Below, piece by piece: positions 7,246 through 13,189 of a DNA stretch of 13,225 nt. The translations under genes were made by a program, and so were the position numbers. Under the pieces are notes generated by a model that made no database searches, had not been told where the DNA came from, and worked only from the letters and a program-made list of their open reading frames with translations. The stretch's first letter is position 1. Each line of letters opens with the position of its first letter. Location of the stretch: NCBI GenBank assembly GCA_905202605.1, contig CAJKSU010000063.1:1-13225 (forward strand), read 5' to 3'. This stretch comes from an uncultured Eubacteriales bacterium. GTDB lineage: Bacteria > Bacillota > Clostridia > Oscillospirales > Oscillospiraceae.

Positions 7246-7612
7246 TCTCAGTGCCGCACTCAGCGGCTTTCTATCCCAACCCGGCGCCATGGAGCAGCTA
7301 CAGGATATGGCGCGGCAGCTTGGACTTTCCCCGCCCTCTGATGGGGCCGCCCCGCAGCAGCAGCCGGAGGTGGCAGAACGCCCCGATGGAGGCAATCTGC
7401 TCTCCGGACTTTCCCCAGAGAGCCTCAGTACGCTGCTCAAGGCCTTTCATGAGGCCGAAAAGCCCGATGAATCCACCGCACTGCTTACTGCGCTGCGTCC
7501 GCTGCTTCGTCCGGAACGCCAGTTTCGTCTGGATCAGGCACTTCGGGCAATGAGCCTAATGCGAGCCGCAAAACTCGCAAGCGCAGTATTGGAGCAGGAC
7601 AATCATGTATAA
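7238..7612 (+). CDS. Conserved-type protein of unknown function (gene 2 of 3)
   Basis: A 124-residue protein. The N-terminal 30 residues (DDLSAALSGFLSQPGAMEQL and on) form a helical segment. A Pro/Gln/Gly-rich linker (about 32-50) follows, then a C-terminal helical part with LLTALRPLLRPERQFRLDQ and AAKLASAVLEQ. The pattern 'ALRPLLRPER..RLDqAlr' is one I associate with a recurrent hypothetical family of Clostridia; this is memory, not a search. No membrane segment. There is no ribosome binding site in front of ATG 7238, so translation must be coupled to the upstream gene through the 8-nt overlap. The 3' end overlaps gene 3, also by 8 nt (ATGTATAA). Confidence 0.75.
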   Translation: MDDLSAALSGFLSQPGAMEQLQDMARQLGLSPPSDGAAPQQQPEVAERPDGGNLLSGLSPESLSTLLKAFHEAEKPDESTALLTALRPLLRPERQFRLDQALRAMSLMRAAKLASAVLEQDNHV

Positions 7613-7811
7613 TCCCTATTTCTCTGCGCCAAATCAATGCATCAGCACCTATCAGCCCCCCGCGATGTCTCCGTTAACAGGTCTGCTCAAGGGTCTGGGA
7701 CTGGAAGGAGACGATCTGCTGCTTCTGCTGCTGATTGTACTGCTCTGGAAGGACGGCAGCCAGTCGCGCAATCTCCCGCTGCTGGGCGCACTTCTCTATC
7801 TCATGCTGTAA
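7605..7811 (+). CDS. Small leucine-rich, probably membrane-associated protein (gene 3 of 3)
   Basis: A 68-residue protein. The first 25 residues are polar and Pro/Tyr/Ser-rich, then a short helix (LTGLLKGLGLEG), then DDLLLLLLIVLLW (about 36-48), a short charged break (KDGSQSRN) and a hydrophobic end (LPLLGALLYLML). The Leu-rich segment is short for a bilayer span and may be membrane-embedded or an oligomerising helix. GGAG lies 10 nt before the ATG. The gene is the last of the three and its stop codon is part of the terminator stem. The pattern 'DDLLLLLLIVLLW' next to a helical partner recurs in my memory of clostridial small-gene clusters, some linked to sporulating species; function unknown. 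Confidence 0.75.
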   Translation: MYNPYFSAPNQCISTYQPPAMSPLTGLLKGLGLEGDDLLLLLLIVLLWKDGSQSRNLPLLGALLYLML

Positions 7812-7847
7812 GCCCGGAGGCGGAAATGCCTTCGGGCTTTCCTTTTT
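7810..7847 (+). terminator. Intrinsic terminator of the three-gene operon
   Basis: AAGCCCGGAGGC (7810-7821) pairs with GCCTTCGGGCTT (7828-7839), one G-U pair, 6-nt loop, then TCCTTTTT. The stem starts inside the stop codon of gene 3, and the T tract touches the end of the convergent transferase gene. Confidence 0.85.
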
Positions 7848-8976
7848 ACGGTTTTACCTGCGTATGATCCTGTGCATCCGGCTCCTGCGCCTTGGCATCC
7901 TCCGTCTGCTTCTCCTGCTCCAGCTGCTGGGCATGGAGTTTATCGCTGCGAGTCAGGATCGCCAGCGCAATGCAGCCGATCACCACCACGGCGATCAGCA
8001 CCATCAGCGCCTTTCCTGCACCGCTGGTGGAAACCTTGACCGCCAGAATTCCCATGAGCGATGCTACCACATAGAGAATCAGTACACTCTGACGCTGATT
8101 AAAGCCGGAATCGATCAAACGATGGTGAATATGGCTCCGATCCGAATGCATGGGCGATACATGATGCCACATCCGACGAAGGCACGCAAAGCAGATATCA
8201 AACAGCGGAACTCCCAGCACCAGAATCGGCACCACAAAGGAGATCACCGTATAGAGCTTAAACAGCCCGGACACTGCCATGCACGAGAGCATAAAGCCCA
8301 GAAACGTAGCGCCGGTGTCGCCCATAAAGATTTTTGCCGGGTTAAAATTATAGGGCAAAAAACCAAGACACGCGCCTAGCAGAGCGCCAAGGATCACCGC
8401 TTCATTTCCCTGTCCCAGCATCAGTGCAATAATACCCATGCTGAGACTGCTGATGGAGCAGACCCCCACAGACAGGCCGTCCAGCCCGTCGATAAAGTTC
8501 ACTGCATTCGTAATCGCCACGATCCATATAATCGTCACAGGAACCGCCATCACGCTCAGAGACAGATAGGGAACGCCCAAAAAGCCAAAGGGATGGGAAA
8601 TATAGCGAATCACCACGCCCTGAGATACCGGAATTGCGGCCGCGAGAATCTGCACCACGAATTTCAACTTGGCATTCAGGTCATACTTATCATCTACCAC
8701 GCCAAGCACCACAATAATAGTTGCCCCCGCCAGCATTCCAAGGAACTGACGGCTCAGCTCACACATCCACAGAGATACCAGTAAAAATGCCGCAAAAATT
8801 GCCAGTCCACCAATGGTGGGAATGGGCCGCTTGTGCATCCGCCGTTCATCCTTCGGCACATCCACAAAGCCAAATTTTGGTGCCAGCGTCTTTACCACAG
8901 GCGTCAGCACAAGCGATATCGCTGCCGCAGCCAAAACTGCTATCACCGCCGTGAACACCTGCCGGTTCGTTGTCAT
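7846..8976 (-). CDS. Undecaprenyl-phosphate sugar-1-phosphate transferase (MraY/WecA/TagO family)
   Basis: An integral membrane enzyme of 376 residues that transfers a HexNAc-1-phosphate from its UDP-sugar to undecaprenyl phosphate, starting teichoic acid or cell-wall glycopolymer synthesis at the inner face of the membrane. About ten hydrophobic segments span residues 7-345. Family marks: PKDERRMHKRPIPTIGG (41-57), the Mg-binding DD of VVDDKYD (95-96), NFIDGLDGL (160-168), NPAKIFMGDTG (212-222) and HIHHRL (282-287), the latter typical of the WecA/TagO branch and not MraY. The last 30 residues are a polar Gln/Glu/Asp tail. AAAGGA lies 7 nt before ATG. It follows trpS by 14 nt and probably shares its transcript. 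The exact sugar cannot be told. Confidence 0.94.
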   Translation of the reverse strand: MTTNRQVFTAVIAVLAAAAISLVLTPVVKTLAPKFGFVDVPKDERRMHKRPIPTIGGLAIFAAFLLVSLWMCELSRQFLGMLAGATIIVVLGVVDDKYDLNAKLKFVVQILAAAIPVSQGVVIRYISHPFGFLGVPYLSLSVMAVPVTIIWIVAITNAVNFIDGLDGLSVGVCSISSLSMGIIALMLGQGNEAVILGALLGACLGFLPYNFNPAKIFMGDTGATFLGFMLSCMAVSGLFKLYTVISFVVPILVLGVPLFDICFACLRRMWHHVSPMHSDRSHIHHRLIDSGFNQRQSVLILYVVASLMGILAVKVSTSGAGKALMVLIAVVVIGCIALAILTRSDKLHAQQLEQEKQTEDAKAQEPDAQDHTQVKP

Positions 8977-8990
8977 CAGACCATCCTTTC

Positions 8991-9989
8991 TCAGCGGGCT
9001 ACAAAGCCAATCTTTTTATACACCTTTCGCAGTGTTTTTTCCGCAATATACGATGCCTTTTCCGCACCGGTGCGATATACGCTCTCCAGATAGGCCTTGT
9101 CCTTGAGAATCCGCTGTGCCTCATCACGAATAGGAGCCGTAACGGAAAGCACCGCTTCGCCAACCGCAGGCTTAAAATCGCCATAGCCCTTTCCCTGAAA
9201 TTCCGTCTCGATTTCGGCATAGGTTTTGCCGGTGCAGGCGGAATAAATCTCCATTAGATTGGAGATGCCGGGCTTTTCCTGCCGGTCATAGCGCACACAC
9301 GTCTCGCTGTCGGTAACGGCACGCTTGAACTTCCGCATTACAGTATCATTGTCATCCTTCAGATACACACAGCCATTGGGATCCTTATCGGACTTGGACA
9401 TCTTACTGGTAGGGTTCTGCAGGCCCATAACCCGTGCGCCAACCTTGGGAATGTACGGTTCAGGCACCTTGAACACATCGCCGTAGAGGCCGTTAAAACG
9501 ATTTGCGATGTCCCGTGTCAGTTCTACATGCTGCTTCTGATCCTCGCCCACAGGAACATAGTCCGGACGATACAGCAGAATATCCGCTGCCATCAGGCTG
9601 GGATAGGCAAACAGGCCCCCGTTGATATTCTCAGCATTTTTTGCGCTTTTATCCTTAAACTGCGTCATTCTCGACAGCTCGCCGAACATGGTGTAGCACT
9701 GGAGCACCCAGCCCAGCTCGGCATGCTGATGGACATGGCTCTGAATAAACAGCGTGTTCTTCTCGGGATCGAGACCGCAGGCGATATACTGGGCCAGCTG
9801 CTCCAGCGTATGCCGCCGGAGATCCGCCGGGTTCTGCCGCACGGTGATGGTGTGCATATCCGCCATAAAATAATAGCAGTCAAACTGTTCTGCCAGCTCA
9901 GCCCAGTTCTTAATTGCGCCAAGATAGGAGCCGAGGGTCAAATCACCGCTGGGCTGAATGCCGGAAAGGAGTACTTTTTTCTCATCCAT
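8991..9989 (-). CDS. trpS: Tryptophan--tRNA ligase
   Basis: Charges tRNA-Trp with tryptophan; cytoplasmic class Ic synthetase, dimeric in the family. The 332-residue length is normal. The Rossmann-fold signature 1 appears as PSGDLTLGSYLG (13-24), where the HIGH-type motif is TLGSY, and signature 2 as KMSKS (197-201). DMHTIT, GLFAYPSLMAADILLYRPD and VPVGEDQKQHVELTRDIA form the tryptophan pocket and dimer regions of bacterial TrpRS. AGAAGG precedes the ATG by 9-10 nt. A clean promoter 64-92 nt upstream leaves a leader under 60 nt, too short for a T-box, which trpS genes of Firmicutes often carry. It heads a leftward pair with the membrane transferase gene. Confidence 0.97.
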   Translation of the reverse strand: MDEKKVLLSGIQPSGDLTLGSYLGAIKNWAELAEQFDCYYFMADMHTITVRQNPADLRRHTLEQLAQYIACGLDPEKNTLFIQSHVHQHAELGWVLQCYTMFGELSRMTQFKDKSAKNAENINGGLFAYPSLMAADILLYRPDYVPVGEDQKQHVELTRDIANRFNGLYGDVFKVPEPYIPKVGARVMGLQNPTSKMSKSDKDPNGCVYLKDDNDTVMRKFKRAVTDSETCVRYDRQEKPGISNLMEIYSACTGKTYAEIETEFQGKGYGDFKPAVGEAVLSVTAPIRDEAQRILKDKAYLESVYRTGAEKASYIAEKTLRKVYKKIGFVAR

Positions 9990-10052
9990 TATATAAAACC
10001 TTCTTTATGACAGGATTATCCTTTTGTCGGATTTCTGCTTACAAGCTAAAGT

Positions 10053-10081
10053 ATTTTACCACAGGATCTTATGTTTTTCAA
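10053..10081 (-). promoter_or_regulatory. Sigma-A promoter of trpS
   Basis: On the - strand: -35 TTGAAA (10076-10081), 17-bp spacer, -10 TAAAAT (10053-10058). The start near 10046 gives a leader of about 57 nt. Confidence 0.7.
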
Positions 10082-10162
10082 TCATAAAACCAGCTTTCCC
10101 GTTTTTTATTAGAATTCTCCGGTAATTTTCGCTGTCTGACGGTGCGGATTCCGCTTTTTCCC

Positions 10163-10190
10163 TTGACATCCCGCCCCCGAAAAATATAAT
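10163..10190 (+). promoter_or_regulatory. Consensus sigma-A promoter of gltX
   Basis: TTGACA (10163-10168) and TATAAT (10185-10190), both perfect, with a 16-bp spacer. The start would be near 10197, about 30 nt before the gltX ATG, leaving no room for a T-box or other large leader. Confidence 0.85.
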
Positions 10191-10225
10191 AAGGTATAGA
10201 AAAAGTGAAGTACAGGAGGTACAAC

Positions 10226-11728
10226 ATGAACTACTTCAAGGAAATGGAGTCCCGGATTCCCCACGGACGGGTTCGCACCCGCTTTGCTCCCAGCCCCACC
10301 GGCTATATGCACGTAGGCAATCTCCGGACTGCCCTCTATACCTATTTTATCGCACGGCACGCCGATGGCGATTTTATTCTGCGCATTGAGGACACCGATC
10401 AGAAGCGCAAGGTAGAGGATGCCGTGGCGGTCATTAAGCGCACCATGGCGGACTGCGGCCTGGACTATGACGAAGGTCCCGATGTAGGCGGCCCGGTCGG
10501 CCCCTATGTGCAGACCGAGCGCAGGGAGATCTATCAGAAATATGCGGAGCTTCTGGTGGAAAAGGGCGCAGCCTATCGCTGCTTCTGCACCGAGGATCGG
10601 CTGGAGGCCCTCCATGCCCAGGATCCCAACGCCAAGTATGACGGACACTGCCGCCATCTCTCCCCGGAGGAGATTCAGAAGAATCTGGACGCAGGCATTC
10701 CCTATGTCATCCGTCAGGCTATTCCAGAAGGGCAGACCACCTTCCATGACGCCGTCTATGGAGATATCACCGTGGACAACAGCGAGCTGGACGATCAGGT
10801 GCTGCTGAAATCCGACGGTCTGCCCACCTATAACTTTGCCAACGTGGTAGACGATCACCTCATGGGCATCACCCATGTTGTCCGCGGCAGCGAATATCTG
10901 TCCTCTACCCCCAAGTACAACCTGCTGTACCAGGCATTCGGCTGGGAGATTCCCACCTATGTCCACTGCGCCAGCGTCATGATCACCGATCCTGAAACCG
11001 GGAATGTCCGGAAGATGTCCAAGCGCCACGGCGACCCCTCCTATGAGGATCTGCTGAAAATGGGCTATCTCTCTCAGGCGGTCAAGAACTATGTCTCCCT
11101 TCTGGGCTGGAGCCCCAGAGGCGAAATTGCCGAGCAGGAGTTCTTCACCATGGACGAGCTTTGCAAGGCCTTTGACATCGAGGGCATTTCCAAATCTCCC
11201 TCTGCCTTTGATCTGGAAAAGCTCAACTATTTCAACAGCACCTACCTCAAGGAGCTTACTCCGGAGGACTTTGCCGAAGCTGCAAAGCCGTGGATTGACA
11301 GCGCCATTACTCAGACGTATGTGGACAAGGCGCAGATTGCGCCCCTGCTTCAGACTCGCCTCAACCGTCTGGATGAGATTCCAGAGATGATTGCGTTTTT
11401 CAATCAACTGCCGGACTACGACATTGCGCTGTTCACCAATAAGAAGAACAAACTCACCGCCGAAAGCTCCAAGGAGCTGCTGCAGAAGGAGACGGATGCG
11501 CTGACCGCTCTGGCGGATTGGAGCTATGATGCCATCCACGACGTGCTCTATGCGCTGGCGGAGGCCGACGGCATCAAGATTGGCAAGGTCATGTGGCCCC
11601 TGCGCATTGCCGCTGCCGGTAAATCCGTCACCCCCGGTGGCGCCATTGAGATCGCGCTGATTCTGGGTCGTGAGGAAACCCTCCGCCGCCTGAATCTGGG
11701 GCTTGAAAAGCTGGAGGCACAGGCGTGA
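10226..11728 (+). CDS. gltX: Glutamate--tRNA ligase
   Basis: Charges tRNA-Glu (and in many Firmicutes also tRNA-Gln, later amidated) with glutamate; cytoplasmic class I synthetase. The protein has 500 residues, normal for bacterial GluRS. Signature 1 is PSPTGYMHVGN (22-32), signature 2 is KMSKRHGD (263-270). A zinc-binding-like set, Cys119-x-Cys121 with Tyr138 and Cys142, lies between them. RIEDTDQKR and ANVVDDHLMGITHVVRG are also diagnostic. The helical anticodon-binding domain fills the C-terminal 180 residues. ATG 10226 has AGGAGG 6 nt upstream; the in-frame GTG at 10205 would include the ribosome binding site in the coding region. The stop overlaps the Nudix start as GTGA. Whether it is discriminating or non-discriminating cannot be judged here. 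Confidence 0.97.
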   Translation: MNYFKEMESRIPHGRVRTRFAPSPTGYMHVGNLRTALYTYFIARHADGDFILRIEDTDQKRKVEDAVAVIKRTMADCGLDYDEGPDVGGPVGPYVQTERREIYQKYAELLVEKGAAYRCFCTEDRLEALHAQDPNAKYDGHCRHLSPEEIQKNLDAGIPYVIRQAIPEGQTTFHDAVYGDITVDNSELDDQVLLKSDGLPTYNFANVVDDHLMGITHVVRGSEYLSSTPKYNLLYQAFGWEIPTYVHCASVMITDPETGNVRKMSKRHGDPSYEDLLKMGYLSQAVKNYVSLLGWSPRGEIAEQEFFTMDELCKAFDIEGISKSPSAFDLEKLNYFNSTYLKELTPEDFAEAAKPWIDSAITQTYVDKAQIAPLLQTRLNRLDEIPEMIAFFNQLPDYDIALFTNKKNKLTAESSKELLQKETDALTALADWSYDAIHDVLYALAEADGIKIGKVMWPLRIAAAGKSVTPGGAIEIALILGREETLRRLNLGLEKLEAQA

Positions 11729-12111
11729 CCGAGGTTGTTGCCGCGCTGATCTGGGATCATGATCGCTTCATGATCTGCCAGCGCCCCGCTTATAAGGCGC
11801 GGGGGCTTCTGTGGGAATTTGTCGGCGGCAAGGTGGAGCCGGGGGAAACAAAGCCTCAGGCGCTGATCCGGGAATGCCATGAGGAGCTGGATATTACCGT
11901 TGCCCCTGCCGAGCTGTTTATGGAGCTGACCCACGCTTATCCGGATCTCACCATCCATCTGAGCCTGTATCACTGCACCATTGCAGCGGGTACGCCGAAG
12001 CTTCTGGAGCATAACGACCTCCGCTGGATCCTTCCCTCCGAGATTCCCCAGTATGAGTTCTGCCCCGCAGACGCCGAAATTCTAAAACGAATCCAAAGCG
12101 TCTATTCCTGA
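11725..12111 (+). CDS. MutT-like Nudix hydrolase
   Basis: A 128-residue Nudix protein, likely a nucleoside triphosphate pyrophosphohydrolase of the MutT/NudG type that removes oxidised or non-standard nucleotides. The start is a GTG whose last two bases begin the gltX stop (GTGA overlap); GGAGG lies 7 nt upstream, inside gltX. The Nudix box spans residues 35-57: Gly35, Glu41, then REcxEE (49-54), ending LDI where the consensus has xGU, so the late Gly is Asp. The metal-binding Glu residues are intact. GLLWEFVGGKVEPGE at 27-41 is typical of MutT and NudG. Length is normal. Co-transcribed with gltX and stopped by the 12121-12149 hairpin. Confidence 0.93.
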   Translation: MTEVVAALIWDHDRFMICQRPAYKARGLLWEFVGGKVEPGETKPQALIRECHEELDITVAPAELFMELTHAYPDLTIHLSLYHCTIAAGTPKLLEHNDLRWILPSEIPQYEFCPADAEILKRIQSVYS

Positions 12112-12120
12112 TATCTGACA

Positions 12121-12150
12121 AAAAGGCCAGCCCGTTTGGGCTGGCTTTTC
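12121..12150. terminator. Bidirectional intrinsic terminator
   Basis: GCCAGCCC (12126-12133) pairs with GGGCTGGC (12138-12145), loop GTTT, flanked by AAAAG on the left and TTTTC on the right. It lies between the convergent Nudix and acetyltransferase genes and works on both strands. Confidence 0.88.
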
Positions 12151-12153
12151 CGC

Positions 12154-12747
12154 TTATATTCCATAGACCCCGGCAGGCTTGCAGTCTTCTTCCTGAGGAA
12201 TTTCCCGAATCACCCGTGCCGGGATACCTCCTACCAGACAATTGGCGGGAACGTCCTTTGTAACCACAGCTCCCGCCGCCACCACAGCATTTTCTCCAAC
12301 GGACACGCCGGTCAGAATGGTGGCGTTGGCTCCGATCCATGCCCGCTTCCCGATTTGGATGGGATGGCTCTGAAAATGCCGGCTGACCCGTCTTGCCGCA
12401 TCCAGAGGATGGGTCGCCGCAGAGATTACCACCCCAGGTGCCAGAAATACATCGTCTCCGATCTCCACCCGATTGGTGTCGAGAATCGTCACATTGCAGT
12501 TCACGATCACGCCGCTGCCAAAGTAGATATTCTTCCCATAATCACAGTTAAAGTTTCCTTTTATGGTCACATGCTCCCCGATTGCGCCGAAAAAGTGCCG
12601 CAAAAACTCCTCCCGTTCCGGCTCTCTGGGCGGGCGGCTATTGATAAAGCACAGCCCCTGACTGCATGTATAGGCCTTTTCCGCCATATCCGTGTCCGGC
12701 AGATATTCCTCCTCATCCAGCATTTTCTTCCAATTGCTTTGTTCCAT
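12154..12747 (-). CDS. Maltose/galactoside O-acetyltransferase family protein
   Basis: A 197-residue left-handed beta-helix (hexapeptide repeat) acetyl-CoA-dependent transferase of the Maa/LacA/NodL group; it acetylates a sugar hydroxyl, the real acceptor being unknown. The N-terminal helical part (EEEYLPDTDMAEKAYTC and on) is the Maa-domain pattern. Hexapeptide rungs run from about 60 to 175 (IGEHVTIKG, VEIGDDVFLAPGV, IQIGKRAWIGANATI, VSVGENAVVAAGAVV). ISAATHPLDAARR (109-120) holds the catalytic His113, and VTKDVPANCLVGGIPARVI closes the domain. Length normal. GAGG lies 5 nt before the ATG. Monocistronic, with its own promoter upstream. Confidence 0.94.
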   Translation of the reverse strand: MEQSNWKKMLDEEEYLPDTDMAEKAYTCSQGLCFINSRPPREPEREEFLRHFFGAIGEHVTIKGNFNCDYGKNIYFGSGVIVNCNVTILDTNRVEIGDDVFLAPGVVISAATHPLDAARRVSRHFQSHPIQIGKRAWIGANATILTGVSVGENAVVAAGAVVTKDVPANCLVGGIPARVIREIPQEEDCKPAGVYGI

Positions 12748-12794
12748 TCTGTCCTCTGCCTCTTTCTTCGGATTGTCTTGATTCTTTTTCGGCC

Positions 12795-12823
12795 ATTATA
12801 GCACAGCGCCGGTTCCCCTGCAA
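12795..12823 (-). promoter_or_regulatory. Promoter of the acetyltransferase gene
   Basis: On the - strand: -35 TTGCAG (12818-12823), 17-bp spacer, -10 TATAAT (12795-12800, perfect). Start near 12788, leader about 40 nt. The -35 is a weak match. Confidence 0.6.
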
Positions 12824-12853
12824 CCAGCCCGTTTTCCGATTTCTCCAAAAAGA

Positions 12854-12884
12854 GCTTGAAGAATTCAAGCATTTGTGATACAAT
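12854..12884 (+). promoter_or_regulatory. Sigma-A promoter reading into tRNA-Pro fragment 1, with inverted repeat at -35
   Basis: -35 TTGAAG (12856-12861), 17-bp spacer, -10 TACAAT (12879-12884). The start would be near 12891, only about 5 nt before the first tRNA 5' half, a normal spacing for a tRNA gene promoter. GCTTGAA (12854-12860) and TTCAAGC (12864-12870) form a perfect inverted repeat over the -35 region. Confidence 0.65.
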
Positions 12885-12895
12885 AAGGAGGAAAT

Positions 12896-12933
12896 CCGGG
12901 TGTGGCGCAGCTGGTAGCGCGGGTGGTTTGGGA
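12896..12933 (+). pseudogene. Truncated tRNA-Pro(UGG) 5' half, copy 1
   Basis: Matches tRNA positions 1-38. Acceptor 5' strand CCGGGTG (12896-12902), positions 8-9 TG, D stem GCGC (12905-12908) and GCGC (12917-12920) around AGCTGGTA, position 26 G, anticodon stem 5' strand GGTGG (12922-12926), loop TTTGGGA with anticodon TGG (12929-12931). The next bases, GAATA, cannot pair with GGTGG, and no T arm (GTTCRA) or complementary acceptor follows, so it cannot make a standard tRNA. It has an apparently good promoter. Called a remnant of an original tRNA-Pro gene. Confidence 0.7.
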
Positions 12934-12966
12934 GAATACGCCCAACCGGATCGCCCAACTTCATAA

Positions 12967-13003
12967 CGGGGTGTTGCGCAGTTGGTAGCGCGCCTGCTTT
13001 GGG
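12967..13003 (+). pseudogene. Truncated tRNA-Pro(UGG) 5' half, copy 2
   Basis: Matches tRNA positions 1-37: acceptor CGGGGTG (12967-12973), TT, D arm GCGC-AGTTGGTA-GCGC (12976-12991), G, anticodon stem CCTGC (12993-12997), loop TTTGGG with anticodon TGG (13000-13002). The sequence then turns to TGTGCCGTGG, unlike any tRNA 3' half. A GCAGG that could pair with CCTGC appears at 13030-13034 but no T arm or CACCCCG acceptor strand follows. Starts 71 nt after copy 1; no promoter of its own seen. Confidence 0.7.
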
Positions 13004-13145
13004 TGTGCCGTGGCGGTATCCGAAACGAGGCAGGGCGAAACGCCGCAAAGCCTTGTGACGCCTGTGTTTGCGGGATTTCCCCCAATTGCCGAAAGCGGCA
13101 CAAAAACGGCTTTGACCACATAAATGACCACAGGCAGGAAAATCT
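13004..13145 (+). other. Non-coding stretch with TGACCACA direct repeats and small hairpins (possible integration remnant)
   Basis: Between tRNA fragments 2 and 3 there is no plausible gene. Visible structure: GGCG-AAA-CGCC (13034-13044), TGCCG-AAAG-CGGCA (13087-13100), and two direct repeats TGACCACA at 13113-13120 and 13125-13132, set 12 bp apart. Short direct repeats with about one helical turn spacing next to a tRNA gene resemble arm-type binding sites of tyrosine integrases. No integrase coding sequence is present here. Confidence 0.35.
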
Positions 13146-13173
13146 TTGATTTTTCTCTCCGCCGTGGTATAAT
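13146..13173 (+). promoter_or_regulatory. Promoter of the right-edge tRNA-Pro gene
   Basis: -35 TTGATT (13146-13151), 16-bp spacer, extended -10 TGGTATAAT (TATAAT at 13168-13173). The start near 13180 is 10 nt before the tRNA 5' end. Confidence 0.7.
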
Positions 13174-13189
13174 GGCAGAAATTGAATAT

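Noticed and set aside
10144..10159. Hairpin GCGG-ATT-CCGC followed by TTTTT just before the gltX promoter
   Set aside because: Only a 4-bp stem and no upstream + strand gene to terminate.
10205..10225. Upstream GTG start for gltX
   Set aside because: This start would place the AGGAGG ribosome binding site inside the coding sequence; ATG 10226 has ideal spacing to it and matches the start of GluRS homology.
10109..11539. Open frame of 476 codons on the - strand opposite gltX
   Set aside because: Fully antisense to gltX, which has all diagnostic motifs; the translation is rich in Gly/Ile/Leu/Val/His without any domain, as usual for such shadows.
13000..13034. Copy 2 as a tRNA-Pro with an intron in the anticodon loop
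   Set aside because: GCAGG at 13030-13034 could pair with CCTGC, but no T arm or acceptor 3' strand (CACCCCG) follows, so no complete tRNA can be spliced from it.
12567..13121. Frame on the - strand covering the tRNA-half region, possible integrase remnant
   Set aside because: The translation shows no integrase Arg-His-Arg-Tyr pattern; it crosses the acetyltransferase start and both promoters.
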